Below are positions 5,002-5,063 of a DNA stretch of 5,063 nucleotides, piece by piece. The notes beneath the pieces were generated by a model. The model saw only the letters and a program-made list of their open reading frames with translations, made no database searches and was not told the DNA's origin. Made by a program: the position numbers and the translations under genes. The stretch is from the NCBI GenBank assembly GCA_030592245.1, contig JAUVJV010000208.1:1-5063 (forward strand). The letters run 5' to 3'. The stretch's first letter is position 1. Every line of letters starts with the position of its first letter. The stretch comes from Candidatus Eiseniibacteriota bacterium (GTDB lineage: Bacteria; Arandabacterota; Arandabacteria; Arandabacterales; Arandabacteraceae).

Positions 5002-5063
5002 TTAGTGAGTGGAGCCAGTAATCGTTGCCTGACAGGCATGAGGCCGAAGGTGAGGCCCTGAGG
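4983..5063. other. Non-coding tail with small palindrome and TGAGGCC repeats
   Basis: No credible coding frame starts here. TGCCTG-A-CAGGCA (5026-5038) is a 6+1+6 palindrome. It is followed by TGAGGCC at 5039-5045 and again at 5051-5057, a 12-base step, with TGAGG once more at the window edge (5059-5063). The purine-rich, repeat-bearing texture recalls structured RNA, possibly the start of a retroelement such as a group II intron. That is a guess from general appearance, and the stretch is cut by the window end. Confidence 0.25.

Noticed and set aside
3984..5039. Minus-strand open frame opposite hbd (351 codons) that extends through the tail hairpin
   Set aside because: It runs antisense through the whole of hbd and through the palindrome. 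The His-rich, low-complexity composition and lack of motifs mark it as spurious.

Overview
The window is one compact, same-strand (+) operon fragment for coenzyme A-linked short-chain fatty acid metabolism, followed by a short non-coding tail. GC-rich codons combined with frequent ATA (Ile) and AGG (Arg), strong AGGAGG-type ribosome binding sites and this gene set suggest an anaerobic or syntrophic bacterium. Desulfobacterota (former Deltaproteobacteria) or Chloroflexota (Dehalococcoidia) are the likeliest groups. This placement is inference from gene content and codon flavour; there is no marker gene here.

Layout: 1-186, the C-terminal end of a coenzyme B12-dependent acyl-CoA mutase catalytic subunit, cut by the window edge. 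207-608, the separate B12-binding subunit of the same mutase. 609-679, a 71-base gap that could encode a 22-residue micro-ORF. 680-1813, an acyl-CoA dehydrogenase. 1826-2842, a uroporphyrinogen decarboxylase-like protein of the MtaA/CmuA corrinoid methyltransferase type, with an intact His-x-Cys...Cys zinc site. 2864-4054, an acetyl-CoA acetyltransferase (thiolase). 4065-4916, 3-hydroxybutyryl-CoA dehydrogenase. 4917-5063 is non-coding: a short direct repeat, a perfect 14-bp hairpin, TGTCCC copies spaced exactly 20 bases apart, and a terminal stretch with TGAGGCC repeats. Outside the 71-base gap, intergenic distances are 10-21 bases, so the genes are probably co-transcribed.

How the genes fit together: the dehydrogenase (butyryl-CoA to crotonyl-CoA), the hydroxyacyl-CoA dehydrogenase (3-hydroxybutyryl-CoA to acetoacetyl-CoA) and the thiolase (acetoacetyl-CoA to two acetyl-CoA) make a C4 beta-oxidation set lacking only a crotonase. 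A split B12 mutase at the head could be methylmalonyl-CoA mutase. It would also fit isobutyryl-CoA mutase, which would feed branched isobutyryl-CoA into the same route as butyryl-CoA. The methyltransferase-like protein in the middle has no obvious step in this pathway and is the most intriguing element. The tail hairpin looks more like a dispersed palindromic repeat, or a terminator for a convergent gene, than a classical terminator of this operon.
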